Source of the DNA: Halocaridina rubra
Taxonomy: Eukaryota; Arthropoda; Malacostraca; Decapoda; Atyidae
Length of the DNA stretch: 64,000 nucleotides
Reading direction: 5' to 3'
Assembly (NCBI GenBank): GCA_037179515.1
Contig: JAXCGZ010000068.1
Location: 67,501 to 131,500, forward strand
Both the position numbers and the translations under genes were made by a program. Every line of letters begins with the position of its first letter. Within the stretch, counting starts at the first letter, position 1. Shown here piece by piece: positions 1 through 29,836 of the stretch. The notes under the pieces are model-generated. The model saw only the letters and a program-made list of their open reading frames with translations. It was not told the DNA's origin and ran no database searches.

Positions 1-1500
1 GGCATGTTTAGTCAGTAAACCACACAAGTGCTTTGAAGTTGATTATAATATTTGATGTGGAATTTCTGAATATCTCATTTGAAAAATTACAATATACAGT
101 ACTGCTATCTTACATCATGGTAAGGAGGTACCAGATAGGTTGACCACTGCTGTATGTTGCTGGTGAAGTGTAACTTACACCATTAAATGTATAAGCAGTA
201 ACACTTGTGGTTCTAAAACACCTGTTATACATGCATGTGTTAATAATTAGTTATTTTAACATTTTAGACCCAAAATCGAAATTGCAACTGCTTAACTAGC
301 AGATGCTCTGAGATCATAGAGGCTACTGCTATCCCTTTTCACATTCTCAACATAACTCTTAAAAGACCTCAATTTTCATTTCCTGAGGTAGGGTCAAGTT
401 GAGGTCCTTCATTTTATATCAGTCAGTGCATATAAATCATATCTGTATACAGTACAGTATATGAAATATATACCCCACACAATTAAGTGTTTGAAGTTTA
501 GGATAGTCTACATCCCATTTAATATTCGTAGTGAATGTATAGGCTTATAACACGTTAAATCTAAAGTACTCTCATAAAGAAAAGTTGGAAAAATATAACT
601 TGCATATTATTATGAAAGACCATGTAAGAACAATAATTCAATGTTATTCTCATTTCATCAAAAGAAATAAATATGCAATGAATGTGTTTATTACAGATGT
701 GTGTTTGGTGGCTGTCATTGTCACAAGTGTAAATATTTTACAAGTTAATGAACACCATTTCTATTAATGTGTACTCTCAACCACCTCATTTGCTTATTTA
801 TAAATGTAGTCATTCCTCTCTTTACTTTCATTTTCGATATCTACTAGTTTCTTATCAGTATATTTTTATTAACGTTAGTTGGGTGATGAGGCATGGGACA
901 GAAACAAATGGAGAAAACTGGCCAGAAACATCGACCCCACATAAAAGTGGGAAAAGATAAAGAAGAAGTGTACAAAAACTAAATGTAAGATATTTAACTT
1001 TGTACTTTCTCAAGCTTGAACACACAAAACATTTTTTCACCATTAAACATAGTTTACTGTATTCTTTGGAGCTCTGTATTTTCTCTATTCGGAGCCCAAA
1101 CAGATATTGTTTACCAGTTAATCTTCCAATGTGTGGAGAGTTTTGCATTTATCCATATTCTCAACCTGGAGCTCATAAAAGGCATCATTTTTTCAGCCAA
1201 GCTTTGTTATTGTACTCATTTTGCCTACCGAGTTTTTACTAGTTTATGTAGGTCATTAAAACAAGTAAGGAACCACTAAGGATAATTTTGTTTATAAAGT
1301 GGGTTGTAATAAGAGAATATAGATAGAAATGTAGATAATAGATATATATTTGTCCTATAGATTCACCCTTATTTTCTTTTGAAAGGCTGGAAGTTCATCG
1401 GAAGCTGCTTTTGAGAATTGGAAGGTCTGTAGATACTTGAAATACGAAGTTTTGTTTGTGTGTGTGAAAGAATTGCTGCGGAAGTTAAAAGTTTCTTTTT
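1..1500. other. Non-coding stretch, no gene recognised
   Basis: AT-rich sequence with only short random reading frames. Around 880-965 on + a short run resembles the extreme C-terminus of a non-LTR retrotransposon (N-x-E-N-W-P-E-T-S-T-P-H-K-S-G-K), too short to classify. Nothing else is supported. Confidence 0.5.
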
Positions 1501-1504
1501 TCTG

Positions 1505-3115
1505 ACGTAGTAGAGCATTTGTCCAGTGTTGGGCCTGAAACTGGAGAGAGACAGAAAAGGTGAGCTTATTTTTAGAAGCGTTAACGAGAATCCAGAAGTG
1601 AAGGAGAAAATTAGTAGGCGAAAGCTGTCCTCTGTGTGTGAAAAGTTAGTTGGGCACTATCCTGTTGCAGAATGGCTTCAGGTAACTAACAGTTACGTAA
1701 AAAGACAAGCAAAAGGTATAAAATGAAAGGACAAAGTTGGAGGGAAATTGATAATGGTTCGAGATATTGTGGAAAGAGTAAAATATGAAGATCTGGTAAA
1801 AGGGAGGTGGTATTCTCCAAAATTGAAGATAGGAGTTGTATGGTGTGATGCATAAAGTACGGCGACAGGCATTATGGTAGAAATAGGTGGCTTCGTAGTC
1901 GAGGATGGAGCATAGGTGTGGAAGAAAAATGACTGTAATCACATTAATGCATCAGACCTGGATAGTGTATTGACAGGAGTTAGTCTAGCTTAAAAGTGGG
2001 ACTTGTGAGAGGCTGAGATTAGAACTGATTCAGCTACAGTGCTGGGCTGGGTGTAAACTGTTTTGACTGATTAGAACAGAGTGCATACAAATGGGGCTGC
2101 AGGAATCATTGTAAAGAGCTGTATTTGGATATTGAGAAAATCGATCGATGAGTTTGGGTTGAAGGTGAGTTTAGTCTTTGTACCATCAGGACAAAACAAG
2201 GCAGATGTCCTAGCCAGAGTAGAGAAGACTTGTCTTGGGATACCCGAAACGAAGGAAGAAGAGAAGTTTAAAATATATTGTATATATTCTCCAGATGTGA
2301 GGGAGTCGCATAATATACACCACATAGTGGTTGAAAGGACACTGTTTGTGGCTAGAAAATATTGATCCTACAGTAATGCTGGATGAAGTTTGCAAAGTTT
2401 TAAGGAGCTGCATCTGGTGTCAATCAATAGAACCTGTACCAAGATCACATAAGATAGGGGCAATTAGAGTGGAGAATTATTGGAGAAGCTTAGCGATTGA
2501 TATGACTTATTTTCAGCAAGGGAGATGTTTATCTATGGTGGATTGTGAGGACAGAGACTGCATAGGAGATTGCAACCGTGTTGGACGAGGCCTTTCTAGA
2601 GAGCAATCCAGTTGATGAGATATTGATGGATAACAGTACCTATCTCCAGTCATAGGCTGTGAAAGACATGTTGAATAGATGTAGTGTAAGTCCCTTCTTT
2701 AGAGTAGCTTATCGACTTATTGGAAATAGGATTGTGGAGACACCATTAAGGCAATAGCAGAACAGGCTCTTGTAACCACTGCAGGATAATATGTTCCCTA
2801 GGTCGGAACATATGGTTGTTGGGAAGGAGGAAGAAGTGGTTATGTTTGTATGAATGGGAGATGAGGTTTGGGTGAAGCCTCCTGTTGGGAAGTGCACATC
2901 GCAATGGAGAAGAGGGATTGTGATGGACATACATTATAAGAATAACATTTCTGTCCACTGACTGCCACAGCACATCTTGGATCTGTGTCATGTGGTAGAT
3001 AGTAAAGAAAGTGAGGTAGAAGAAGACGGTGAGGTAGCGCTATGTGTATTTGACAATGCTAAGGATAAGCCACTTGGTGATGGGAGTGGGAAGTTTAAGC
3101 TGAGGGGATGAGACA
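1505..3115 (+). mobile_element. Degenerate Ty3/gypsy-type pol remnant (RT end, RNase H, integrase)
   Basis: Several broken + frames can be read in pol order. About 1526-1726 resembles the RT-RNase H connection. About 1840-1990 has an RNase H start (WCDA followed by a stop) and a later NHINASDLDSV stretch. About 2160-2230 has the RNase H end (FVPSGQNKADVLARV). About 2300-2430 has an integrase zinc-finger pattern (H-N-I-H-H ... C-I-W-C), then an integrase core start (AIDMTYF ... MVDC, near 2490-2550). About 2860-2990 has an integrase C-terminal piece (GDEVWVKPPVGKC ... QHILDLCHVVDS). Stops and frameshifts occur in every part, and no gag or LTR is visible. Family assignment rests on recognising motif order, not on a search. 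An old dead copy. Confidence 0.6.
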
Positions 3116-3379
3116 TGCGACAATGAAGGTAATGTTGGCATGAGAGAGAAGAAAGATGAATGATTAATTAGAATTCATGTAGAATTCTTTCTGATGCTTA
3201 CCTGGTTTGAGTTGGTATCTTTGGTTACTCAGATCGGTATTTCTTGTTCATAGTGGACTCCACTATTTAGTGCTTCTCATCTTTTATTTCTGGACCATTT
3301 TCCAGAGTGAGTAGTGAAGTTTCTGGCTGTCCAATTTCCCATTTGATAGCAGTTTAAAAAAAAAAAAAAAAAAAAAAAG

Positions 3380-3835
3380 ACGGGAGTTATGAGCATGAAA
3401 CTAGGTAAAAAAGTCTCAGAAGAAAGTCACAGGAAAAGTCTAACCTAACCTAACATAATGTAACCTGTGAATTATTACCTGAGACTATTTCCACTGATTT
3501 TAGTACCGGTCACGATGAGGATAAGTCTCTTTCCCGCGAGTATATTTAGATTAATACGATTAGGTAAATGGAGAGTTCCACGTGCTGCTTGACATGTGAC
3601 AAGCAATGACCTTCGGTAAGGCAAGGTCACAGACAGAAGTGAAATAAACCACTAAGGACTTTTAGGATTGCAATATTAGGTCTAGTGTGATAGTGTGACC
3701 AGCAATAAAGCCAACTGAAAAAGTCACTGACAGGGCAAACTTCACAGGTTACGTTTTCTTCAGGTAGGTGAAGTTAGACCTTTTTTTCAGTAACTTTGTA
3801 CCTGTAACTTTTACCTGGATTCTGTAATAGTAGTG
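3380..3835. repeat. Dispersed repeat with CCTGTGAC/TTAGG-like motifs, imperfect inverted ends
   Basis: The left part (about 3395-3455) contains AAGTCACAGGAAAAGTC followed by CTAACCTAACCTAAC. The right part (about 3725-3830) carries a related run in inverse orientation (GTTAGACCTTTTTTTCAG ... ACCTGTAACTTTTACCTGG). Related sequence recurs near 38195-38270 and 53030-53200. An A20 tract lies at about 3357-3378. No coding content. It could be a decayed foldback transposon or a motif-rich minisatellite. Confidence 0.4.
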
Positions 3836-4159
3836 TCCACAGGCCTATAGATAATGCATACGCACTCTTATACTTTTGTAAATTTAATAGTGTCCTAAGC
3901 AATTTTTTGAAGCTTCTGAAGAATTGGGATCTGCTTTTTAGCTACAGCAAAGAAATATTAGGTGAAGTTAGGTTAAAATTTGAACTTGGTCTCTAAGCTC
4001 AAATTCTAAGCTAACCTAATTTAACTTAATCTTTCACTGATGATAAAAGGAAGGTCCGAACTTTTCAGAAACTCCGAAAAATTACGAAAATAATACATAA
4101 ATAAATTAGAGAAAGCTCGATGACTCTCTCTCTTTTTCATGATTTCCCATTTTGGTGAT

Positions 4160-4298
<139 letters not shown>

Positions 4299-5110
4299 CT
4301 TACCTAATTATGTTTACGGGAAAGAGCCCAAAGCTCGTATCTTCCCGTCTCCTGATCGTTTATACTTAGTGTGATTACCTAATTGTGATTACCTAATTGT
4401 GTTTACGGGAAAGAGCCCAAAGCTCGTATCTTCCCGTCTCCTCATCGGTTCCATTTTATACTTAGTGATACTTATCATACCTGTCCTTAAAACTATGGAT
4501 TGAGATAGCATTAACTACCTCCTCGCTTAGCAAAGAAGTTTTCTTACGAAGCTTCAAACTATGACCTCTAGTTCTAGAGCCAGCCATATCAAAATATCGA
4601 TCCCTATCCACTCTATCATAACCATGAAGGAATTTAAAGACTGTCACCATATCCCCCCTCACTCTTCTAGCTTCGAGTGATGGTAAGTCTAATTCCCTCA
4701 GCCTCTCATCATAACTGAGATTGCGTATTTCTGGCACCAGTTTCGTGGCATGTCTTTGAACTTTTTCCAGCTTAGCTATGTGCTTTTTCAAGTGCGGATT
4801 CCAAAAGGGGGCTGCATATTCGAGTTTTGGCCTCACATAGGTTACATAAATATTTCAGGACATTTCCTTGTCCATGTGCCTGAAGGCTACCCTTACATTT
4901 GATAAGAATGCATATGCTGCCCTTACTATGCCACTTGTATGTATTTCTGGAGACAAATCTGCCAGTATGTTTACTCCTAGATCTCTCTCATTTTCTTTCT
5001 CTTGAAGTTGTACTCCAGCCACCGAGTAGTCAAGCTTGGGCCTTCTTGCACTTGTACCCATTCTCATAACCTTACATTTTGAAGTATTGATTACCTAATT
5101 GTGTTTACGG
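4299..5110 (-). mobile_element. CR1-family LINE, 5'-truncated 3' fragment
   Basis: Read on -, it matches the C-terminal part of ORF2 in the intact copy at 40.0-44.9 kb: the LDYSVAGVQLQE block (about 4990-5067), the VRPKLEYAAPFWNPHLKKH block and the [10 protein letters not shown] end near 4462. A deletion near 4528 removes the WNS-containing segment and a change near 4856 breaks the frame. The fwd-side terminus shows the family motif TTACCTAATTGTG and the AGCCCAAAGCTCGTATCTTC block of the 3' UTR. A second copy of the terminal motif (ATTACCTAATTGTGTTTACGG) lies at 5090-5110, just before the SINE. Confidence 0.85.
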
Positions 5111-5746
<636 letters not shown>

Positions 5747-6025
5747 TTCTATGTATGAGCAAGTATCAAGTGTTGTCAACATATATTACGACAATCGAAG
5801 ACCATCTCACATGACTGTTTCTGTCTGGGTATAAAATTAAAATATGAGAACACCATGACTAGAAGGAGATCAAGTTTTAGTTTTATTGCTTCTATTCTTC
5901 TCTTTATTACTTTTTATTCAAATTTCAGTGATCATCATTTACGATATAAAGGTGACTGGAATCAGCTGTTCATTGACATTTTAAAGGTTCCGCCTCTTGT
6001 TTAGGACCCTAAGTGTAAGGCTTTG

Positions 6026-6110
6026 ATTGGCTGTAGTAGACAACGAGTGACCAATAACAGCTGGCCAACACAGAGACAGGTGACGGTATTATATGGGGAT
6101 TTTATATACA
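6026..6110 (+). promoter_or_regulatory. Putative ERp57 promoter with ER-stress-element-like CCAAT-N9 motif
   Basis: CCAAT at 6051-6055 is followed by exactly nine bases and CCAAC at 6065-6069. The ER stress response element of chaperone genes is CCAAT-N9-CCACG, so the spacing is exact and the second half-site matches only partly. An inverted CCAAT box (ATTGG) lies at 6026-6030 and a TATA-like TTTATATACA near 6100-6110. All lie 250-340 bp upstream of the ERp57 start codon. The transcription start is inferred. Confidence 0.4.
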
Positions 6111-6364
6111 TTTGAATTCATTTTCGGTATAGTAAACATTTTTATAAAAAATGAAGTATACCAGATCAGCATTTAAAAAGTAAGTCATCGTTTTATCATA
6201 TTAAATTGGCCTTAACTTGCGAACAATTACAAAATAATTAATAATAAATGAAGTAATTGGAATCATAAGAGGCACGACAACACACTCGCTCGCCGGCATC
6301 GAAAAAAACATTCAGTCAGGTTCAGAATATCGTCGGAGTGGGTACTGGCAAGAAATTACGAACT

Positions 6365-21682
<15,318 letters not shown>

Positions 21683-22187
21683 ACCGCAGTTTCATTATTT
21701 TGCAAAAACTGTTTCAAATAGTTTACAACAGTATGCAAGTTACTGTGTTTAAGTGCAATCTTTCATTAGGCTGTTTAATATAATTTAGATATGACATGGG
21801 CTCTATGAATTTAGTTAACTGATCAAATTTTCGTTTTGGCCAAGTAAATTGAAATTAAGCCATCAAAGATGTATTTTTTATTGACGAAGACTGAATATTT
21901 CATAACGTGCAGCAAATTTTAGAGGGTAGATGAAAGTATATGCATCTATCTTCACTGTATTAAAAGGACAGTATTGTATTACACTAATGATTGTGCTTTC
22001 ATTGTTTTGAGGTAAGGTGCCTCTTTGGTCAATGTGAATGTCGTGAGTAAGGTGTGTAAATGAGTCGCATATAGAGGAAGAAGAGCTCTTTAGTGGTTGA
22101 TGTGATCATTCATTTGATATCATTCCTTGCCCTTGTTCTTCTGCAGCACAAGTGCACAAGTCTCATAAATGTGTATTAAGTGAAATT

Positions 22188-22193
22188 AATAAA
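22188..22193 (+). terminator. Likely polyadenylation signal of the ERp57 gene
   Basis: AATAAA about 505 bp after the ERp57 stop codon, followed by an AT-rich stretch. A second AATAAA occurs near 22468. Which is used cannot be told from sequence alone. Confidence 0.45.
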
Positions 22194-22199
22194 TTTTTT

Positions 22200-23160
22200 A
22201 ATATAAGTAGAAATTTATAGCTTTGTCTACTCCTACAATTTTGATTTTCTATATAATTCATTACTTTGAAATTACAGTTTTATTGTGCTCAGTTTAAGGT
22301 ACCTGGAACTGAAATTGTTTCAGCCGTTTTCTGTAACTTGTGTTTTCTGACTATGGAAATGGAACTTAAGTGATGGATCCTTCAATTAGAAATCCTTGGC
22401 CAGGAAGTATGGACTTGGATAGGCAGAACTGCTTTGATATGGTGTACAAGGAATTTGATGCTCTTTAATAAAGCTCAAGAAGTTTGACATTGGAACAGGT
22501 ATGTGTCATTATAGTCTGAATACTTGGGCATTTCACTGAACTGTACACATCTTTATTTCATCATTTTAGGAAGTGCCTCTCCTACAGCATGGGCAGTTGA
22601 ATCGATATATTTATAAAGTACAACTCATATTTGCTTGTATTTACATCCCTTTAGCTTAAAGTTACTGTTTATAAAAAATTTCGAGATTGAGGTGTGGAAT
22701 ATTTGTGAAAATATAGTGGCAGAAAAAATAATGATTCATTATAGTATGGGACTCAACTGAAATTAAGAATCTGCATCCAGAAGTGGGAGCACCCACTGTC
22801 AGGACAAAACTAACTTTTGGACTGTTACTGTTTAGGTTATAAAAGGAAAAATAAAATAGTGAGAGATTGGGAAAAGTTGTCTTGGATGCTCTAACAGCAT
22901 GTAGGTAAGTTCTTGATTCAGACCTATTTTAAATGGGGAAACCTTGAAAAATCATTGGGACGTGCTTTAATAAAGTAGTGAAGGTTGTCAGAAATTTTGC
23001 AGGGAATATTCACTGTACTGCACCAGCCCTTCATGCTATGAAAAATCTCTCGGAATAGGTAAGGGTAGGTCTCCGTTTTATTGTAACAAAAGAATATCTT
23101 TGTGAAATACCTCTATTTCTCACTATGTAACCCCTATAATTCCAACGAGCCTTTACATTT
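22200..23160. other. Intergenic stretch, nothing recognised
   Basis: AT-rich sequence downstream of the ERp57 gene with only short random frames. No repeat or gene signature seen. Confidence 0.4.
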
Positions 23161-23164
23161 GTGT

Positions 23165-24260
23165 AGAAGCCATAAGAATGTTTGATAGTAAAAATCTGTA
23201 GAAGCAACAACTAACAGGGACCCCATTGCCATGGCTGTGTATGCCATAGGTTGTCGAAGCTTTTGGACATACAGTATGTAAAAATTAGAATACTAATTCT
23301 GCTTCTTGGGATGACCTCTGAGGTGCTGGAAGCATTGATAACATAAATGAGTGGTGGAACGAAGACACGGGTATTGATTTCGGATATTACCCTAATGGAG
23401 GAAAGTCATGCTTGTTATTTAAAAAAAAAAAAATGCTAGCATAAGATAGTTTATAGTCCACATACACTATTTAGTAGCAGTCATAGGGTCACAAGAACTC
23501 TTGGCAAGAGTTTGTGCAAGATAAAGCTGTAGTATTTTAAAGAGCTCACAAACTGCAATAAACACAACCTCACGGAAAATGTACTAATTTTGTACTTAGA
23601 CTGAAACATTTGTGGACCACCATGTCGAGAACTATTTGACGCTGAAGTTCAGTGCCAACCACTTGAGAACTATTAGAAATTAGTTCCAGCTTTGTCAAAA
23701 GACCATGTGATGATCTTAAAAGGGAGCTGCTTCAAGAGCCGTCACAGTTGAACAACTTGAATGCTGCTATAACTAGTGTCTCCAAATATGAAAAGGAAAC
23801 TCAAATGGTTAGGAGGTTCGAGTTTCTAACTAGTATACATATTTACAAGTCAATGCAAAAGGCTTCGGCATTAATAAAGAGAATTTGTCATTGCTGTGCT
23901 CTGTACCCATATGGGGATCCTTTAAAGTAAGATCATACTGAAGAATTTATAAGACAAAATGACGTTCGGATGAAATAGTACTCCAAGAAGTTTCAGTTGT
24001 GCCAATACCATATTTACTTATTGGAGGAGTAATGTCTCACGAAGTTAATGGAGAAGTATTGTCTCATAATACAGTTTGCAAAAAATGTGAGGTAAGAGTT
24101 GAAATGAAGAGGGATGGTAAAGAGGTCAGAAAGTTTTCGATATTAGAACTTTTGACCTATTTTCTAAGCCTTTACCACCGTTTAGTTGAAACTGTCTACA
24201 CATGAGGAGAACGTGAGTTGCGACCATTGAATAAAGATCATTCATCCCCCTAGTGGTTAA
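23165..24260 (+). mobile_element. Degenerate DIRS-like reverse transcriptase remnant (tentative)
   Basis: Read on + with several frame breaks. Near 23215-23260: TxDPIAMAVYAIG, like the GTTQGDPxAMxxYAL block. Near 23310-23420: WDDL, a stop, GAGSIDNINEWWNEDTGIDF and GYYPNGGKSCLL, like the ADDA ... WW ... FGYFxNxxKTWL region of DIRS-type RTs in invertebrates. About 23748-23930 and 23999-24205 carry a QKASAL stretch and a GGVMSHEVNGEVL stretch, comparable to later parts of that family. Identification is from memory of motif order and is uncertain. Confidence 0.35.
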
Positions 24261-24779
24261 GAACGTCAGGTTGCATGGATCTGCAAGCCAGAGTCTTTCA
24301 TTCAAAATTTGCTGTACCAGCAGAGAAATTTAAGAACCCCAAGTGTTCTTTAGTGCATAGTTGCAATGCCAAGTCGTTTTCCTTCATTTACCCTAGTTTG
24401 AACCCAAGGGACGAGGTTTTATAGTGGGACTGAAAATGCAGTCTGTAGCCCTTGAGGATGTAGTTCTTGAAAGAAGAATTTTCAACTAGTGAGCAAGGGA
24501 CATATTTTTAATGTTTTAATATTTACATAATTGTATCCCTTACTCCACAGAATATATTCCTCATATTAGGCTTTCCGTCATTGAATACCTGACATGGTTC
24601 GTCATGTATTGTATGCTGTGTTAAGAACATTCAGTAGTATTTGTACTTGTATTCTCATGATGGTGGAAAACGGTCAACCATATATGTACCACACTACTAA
24701 CTTTTTGAATATACACTACTGAAGATATCGTCTTGGGAATAGAACAATATTTTTTTAAATACATTGTTGCCTATGTTTT

Positions 24780-25310
24780 TATTATTATTATTATTATGAA
24801 TTTGACACTGGGGCAGGGAAGGAAACTGCCCTCATTGGGCCCAGGCACCAAGAAAACACTTAGACTTAGGAAAAGAAGTTTAAGGACAAGGCAGATATAA
24901 GAGAATAATACACAATAGGAAAAGGATAGGCTGAAAGAATCTTAAGAAATGAAGACCTAGACATGACAGGATAAAGCCCTGAGATGATGATAGATCCACT
25001 TTTTGAAGGAAGATAGGTCATCAAGAAAGACAGAAGAAGGATGACAGTTCCAGAGTCTGGGGGTGGAAGAGAAGAATTATTCACTGAAATGACCAATCTG
25101 TGAGCTACAAATATCCATGCTACCAGTGAGTTAAGGCCGCTTGGCAAGTGCTACATAGCAGTGGGAGAGGGATGCAACTCGCCAACTTATCGGCGCAGTG
25201 ATGCAAGTAGTAACGATAGACAAGAAAAAGGGATGATACCTTACGATGGAAAGAAAGAGAATCCTCAAATGAAAATATCAGAGAATTCCTAATGATATAT
25301 CAGAACTGTT
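24780..25310 (-). mobile_element. Jockey-like LINE, 3' end fragment
   Basis: The block ACTGCCCTCATTGGGCCCAG then GCACCAAGAAAAC and the following 400 bp resemble the 3' end of the larger element at 53.36-56.1 kb. Shared stretches include CAGAAG-AGGA-GA-AGTTCCAGAGTCTGG, CTGTGAGCTACAAAT and AAGGCCGCTTGGC-AGTG. The terminus is preceded by (ATT)n at 24780-24797, consistent with an AAT-rich 3' tail in the sense orientation. 5'-truncated. Confidence 0.7.
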
Positions 25311-26560
25311 GATTGTTAACGTTTTAGGAATTTACATAGGTTTGGAGTATCTTCCAGTAAAAATCTAAAGTAAGCTTATACAAATAGATTAATAAGAAGT
25401 GCACCTTAAAAACATCCATACCATTAATTTTGAATACAAAGAGTTTATATGTCGATAATTAAGTTGTACATCGTCAAATCATAAATAAAATGGAACAAGA
25501 AAGATGTTATAAAACGCTAATACCCAATAATACACTATGGCTTATATGGTACACAAGAGAATCCTGGTTACAGTTCATAAATATTGGGTACAGGAACTCG
25601 AAAATCTTTCCAGAGGAAAGAGGTGGAAGTTCTTCATAGGAATAGATCTTGCAGCTAAGTGGAATCAACTTAGAATTGCATACAAATATTGTATTTTTAT
25701 TTCTTTGCTATGTGATTTCAAGTCCAGACAAGCTTGTTTAAAATTCACCTCTTCCCCAACACTCTGCCATGTATTGGTTCAGATCGCGATTTTGACATCT
25801 TTGCACATAGGCTACCCTGGAAAATAAGAAAGACTTGTAATAGATCCTAAATACTTACTGTTCTCATTTATGTGGTGTCCTCACGTTCCAAATATATCAG
25901 GGTTGCATTAGCAAATACTGTATATAATTATTCAAGTTGTTCTTGTTTTACTAGAAAAGTTTAATTGTAATTTTGTTGAAATATACTCAGCTAACAAATA
26001 TAATAGAACTTTTGAGATTTTTGTAGAGTATACTAACCATGCAGACAAGCCTTGCTCCCTCTCTATCTTTCTTGCACATGTTAAGGAAGCCGATATACTG
26101 TTACTAAGCAGAGCTGGAAATTATATAATCTGTATTATACACATGTAAATTTTTATTTGTAATTCATCAAATCAAAAAGATCTAGTATAGCTGAAGACCC
26201 TCCAAACTTTTAGGAAGGTAGATAAAATTCTTAAATACTTTATAATATGCGATAACCCCACAAACATATTCTCTGTAAAGAGGAATAACCCAGTATTTCA
26301 AACTATACAATATGAAAGTAAATTTTAAAGTACTGTAATATGGGATGACAGAATATTGAAGGGTATCCTGACATAATCTAAAAATAAATATAACGACAAT
26401 ATTATGTAGCATATACATTATTATTATTATTAATGAGATAGAGGTTGTCTGCACTTGTTCATATTATATGGCCATAACTGTTTGGATGCTCACAGTTAAC
26501 ATAAAAATTTATTTGTCATACAGCCAGCCTCCTCACAAGTAAACAATAACATATATGAAT
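25311..26560. other. Stretch downstream of lysozyme exon 2, nothing recognised
   Basis: I looked here on - for the final lysozyme exon (Cys-rich, with a W-x-x-W pair) and did not find it. No repeat signature is seen apart from short (ATT) runs near 26420. Confidence 0.4.
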
Positions 26561-26591
26561 ATTTATGTATACATGGTATCTATTAGCTTAC

Positions 26592-27761
<1,170 letters not shown>

Positions 27762-27989
27762 CTGAAGCCTCTGGAACTATTGTGGTTAAAATGGAAGTAT
27801 AATATGAATATTTATTATGTAGGATAATGATGTCTGGCAGGAAATTGGCCAACTGTAATGGTATCTTAGAATTAAGTCAACAATACACAAACAAATATAA
27901 ATATATTTCAATCGATTGATAATGTCAGCAGGCGATATCTACGAACACTGCCTTACGTTCTCAATAAAAAAGAAACCTTATGAGCAGTA

Positions 27990-28420
27990 TACAAACACGC
28001 ACACACACGGGTAAATGTAATGGCAGATTTGTCTCCAGAAATGCAGATAAATGGTGGCGTAAAGTCTGTTTATGCCTTTAGGTACATGGACAAGGAAATT
28101 GTCGTAAATATATGCATAATTTATGTAAACCAAAACTGGAGTATGCAGCACCCTTTTAGATTTGGCACTGAAAAAACAAATGAAAAAAAAATCAGTGTCA
28201 AGCTACGAAGCTGTTGACAGAGATGAGCAATCTCAGTTATGAGGAAATACTAAGAATGTTAGTCTTACCATCACTTGAAGCTAAAAAGGAATAGGGGTAG
28301 CGGTGGCGGTTATAAATTCCTTCACGGCTTTTGACAGAGTTGACAGGGAGCGATAATTTGATGTGGGTGTCTGCATAACTAAAGAGGCCATGGTTTGAAG
28401 CGTTGTAAGTCACAACACTT
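27990..28420 (+). mobile_element. CR1-family LINE, decayed 3' fragment
   Basis: It starts after a CACACACAC tract. On + it reads MADLSPEMQINGG, then pieces equal to the VRPKLEYAAPFW, NLSYDERLRELDLPSLE and KFLHGFDRVDR blocks of the intact CR1 ORF2, with internal deletions and stops. From 28440 to 28470 a short inverted piece of the Jockey-like 3' block (GTGCCCAGGCCCGATGAGG) follows. Confidence 0.7.
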
Positions 28421-28671
28421 TGCATCTCTTTCTCTTTACTTTGTTTTTCCGTGCCCAGGCCCGATGAGGTCAGATTTATTAATTAATTTATTTATTTATT
28501 TACCTATAGTTTTTAATGTGTTTTATATGAATGTGACCTTGAAAAATGTCGAAAAATTTATGCTAACCAGTTAGGTTAGGTTAGCATATATGTTCCGACT
28601 TTTTCTAGGCCATGTTCCTTAAAAACACACAAAGGCCTTAGGAAATATATTTTTCACTTCCAAATTGAGAT

Positions 28672-28885
28672 TTTTTTTTTTTTTAATGATTGTGACACCA
28701 GGACGGGCCAAAAAATAATAAAATAAAACCGCCCTCATCGGGCCTGGGCACGAAGAATACATAATATAAAGAGGAATAGAGATGCAGAGTGTAATGACTT
28801 GTCAGATGTGAAGGGATAATAAAAGATGTGTAATGAATATGGACGCAATTGTAAAAGAAAAAAAAAATCGTACCGTTGACGCCAA
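28672..28885 (-). mobile_element. LINE 3' end fragment (GACACCAGG family)
   Basis: TTTAATGATTGTGACACCAG at the terminus, then CCCTCATCGGGCCTGGGCAC GAAGAA and GACTTGTCAGATGTGAAGGG. The same blocks in the same order occur at 37862-38130, and the GGGCxxGGCACxAAGAAAAC part is shared with 24.8 and 53.3-53.4 kb. The T-run before it corresponds to a poly(A) tail on -. Confidence 0.6.
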
Positions 28886-29295
28886 CTGCTCTGAATTTGT
28901 GACTAGTCTAAATTGCATCTACTTTCCATTTATATGAACTTTATGATGACCGTCAGTTGAGTTAAGGTTGTATCAGATTTTAATTGTTTGTTTGTATATG
29001 ACTTGAGATTTCGTAAGAGATACGATATAAAATAAAATAAAATTACCTCATTTTTTTGAAGTCTGAAGCCTTATGGTTGTGGGGATTGTTCAAAGATGTT
29101 TTCCGTTAGGATGAGACACTCCAATGTGTATGTTAAGAAAATGGGGATGTCGAGGTTCTTTTATACCCCACATAGATGTAACGCACTGGCACTCCCATAC
29201 GTTCTGCCGCTGAAACGAACTTGGCGTGGAGAGTTGCGTCATGGGGAACGTACTGCACTTTTCGTTTTCTAGTATGGATTTCGTATCGCGTGTAC

Positions 29296-29296
<1 letters not shown>

Positions 29297-29353
<57 letters not shown>

Positions 29354-29397
29354 TGTAGTAGTAGTAGTAGTAGTGGTAGTTGTTGTGGAGCTCAAAA

Positions 29398-29448
<51 letters not shown>
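29297..29448. repeat. Compound (ATT)n-(AGT)n-(GA)n microsatellite
   Basis: About 57 bp ATT, then AGT/GGT repeats to about 29385, then about 48 bp of GA (29401-29448). Confidence 0.95.
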
Positions 29449-29455
<7 letters not shown>

Positions 29456-29775
29456 GCGAGAACGTTTCTCCTACAAGGGAGAGAGAGGAAGGAAAACAAT
29501 ATTTTGGGGAGTGGGGCTAAAATTAGTAACTTGGGTAAAAGGATTTTTGTATATTCTTTTGCATTCATAATTACCCACGTTATTTATTCAACTTCTACAA
29601 GTACAAATCTCACTCTTTGTCTTTCTTTTCTTTATTTTGTTCTAAGAAGATTAATTTATTAATTAACTAAATTAAAGAATATTATGAAACAAGCAATTTG
29701 CGTACTCTGCAGCAGTAATACTTAAAATTAGTATGTGCACACGCACATATTCTCACGCATATACATAAGTGCTAC

Positions 29776-29790
29776 TACTACTACTACTAC

Positions 29791-29835
<45 letters not shown>
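29776..29835. repeat. (ACT)n-(AAT)n microsatellite
   Basis: Five ACT units followed by about 14 AAT units. Confidence 0.9.

Positions 29836-29836
<1 letters not shown>

Noticed and set aside
3436..3456. Interstitial telomere (TTAGG)n
   Set aside because: Only about three imperfect units, tied to a dispersed repeat rather than a telomeric array.
25537..25827. 96-codon + frame
   Set aside because: No recognisable domain, no splice logic with neighbours; treated as random.
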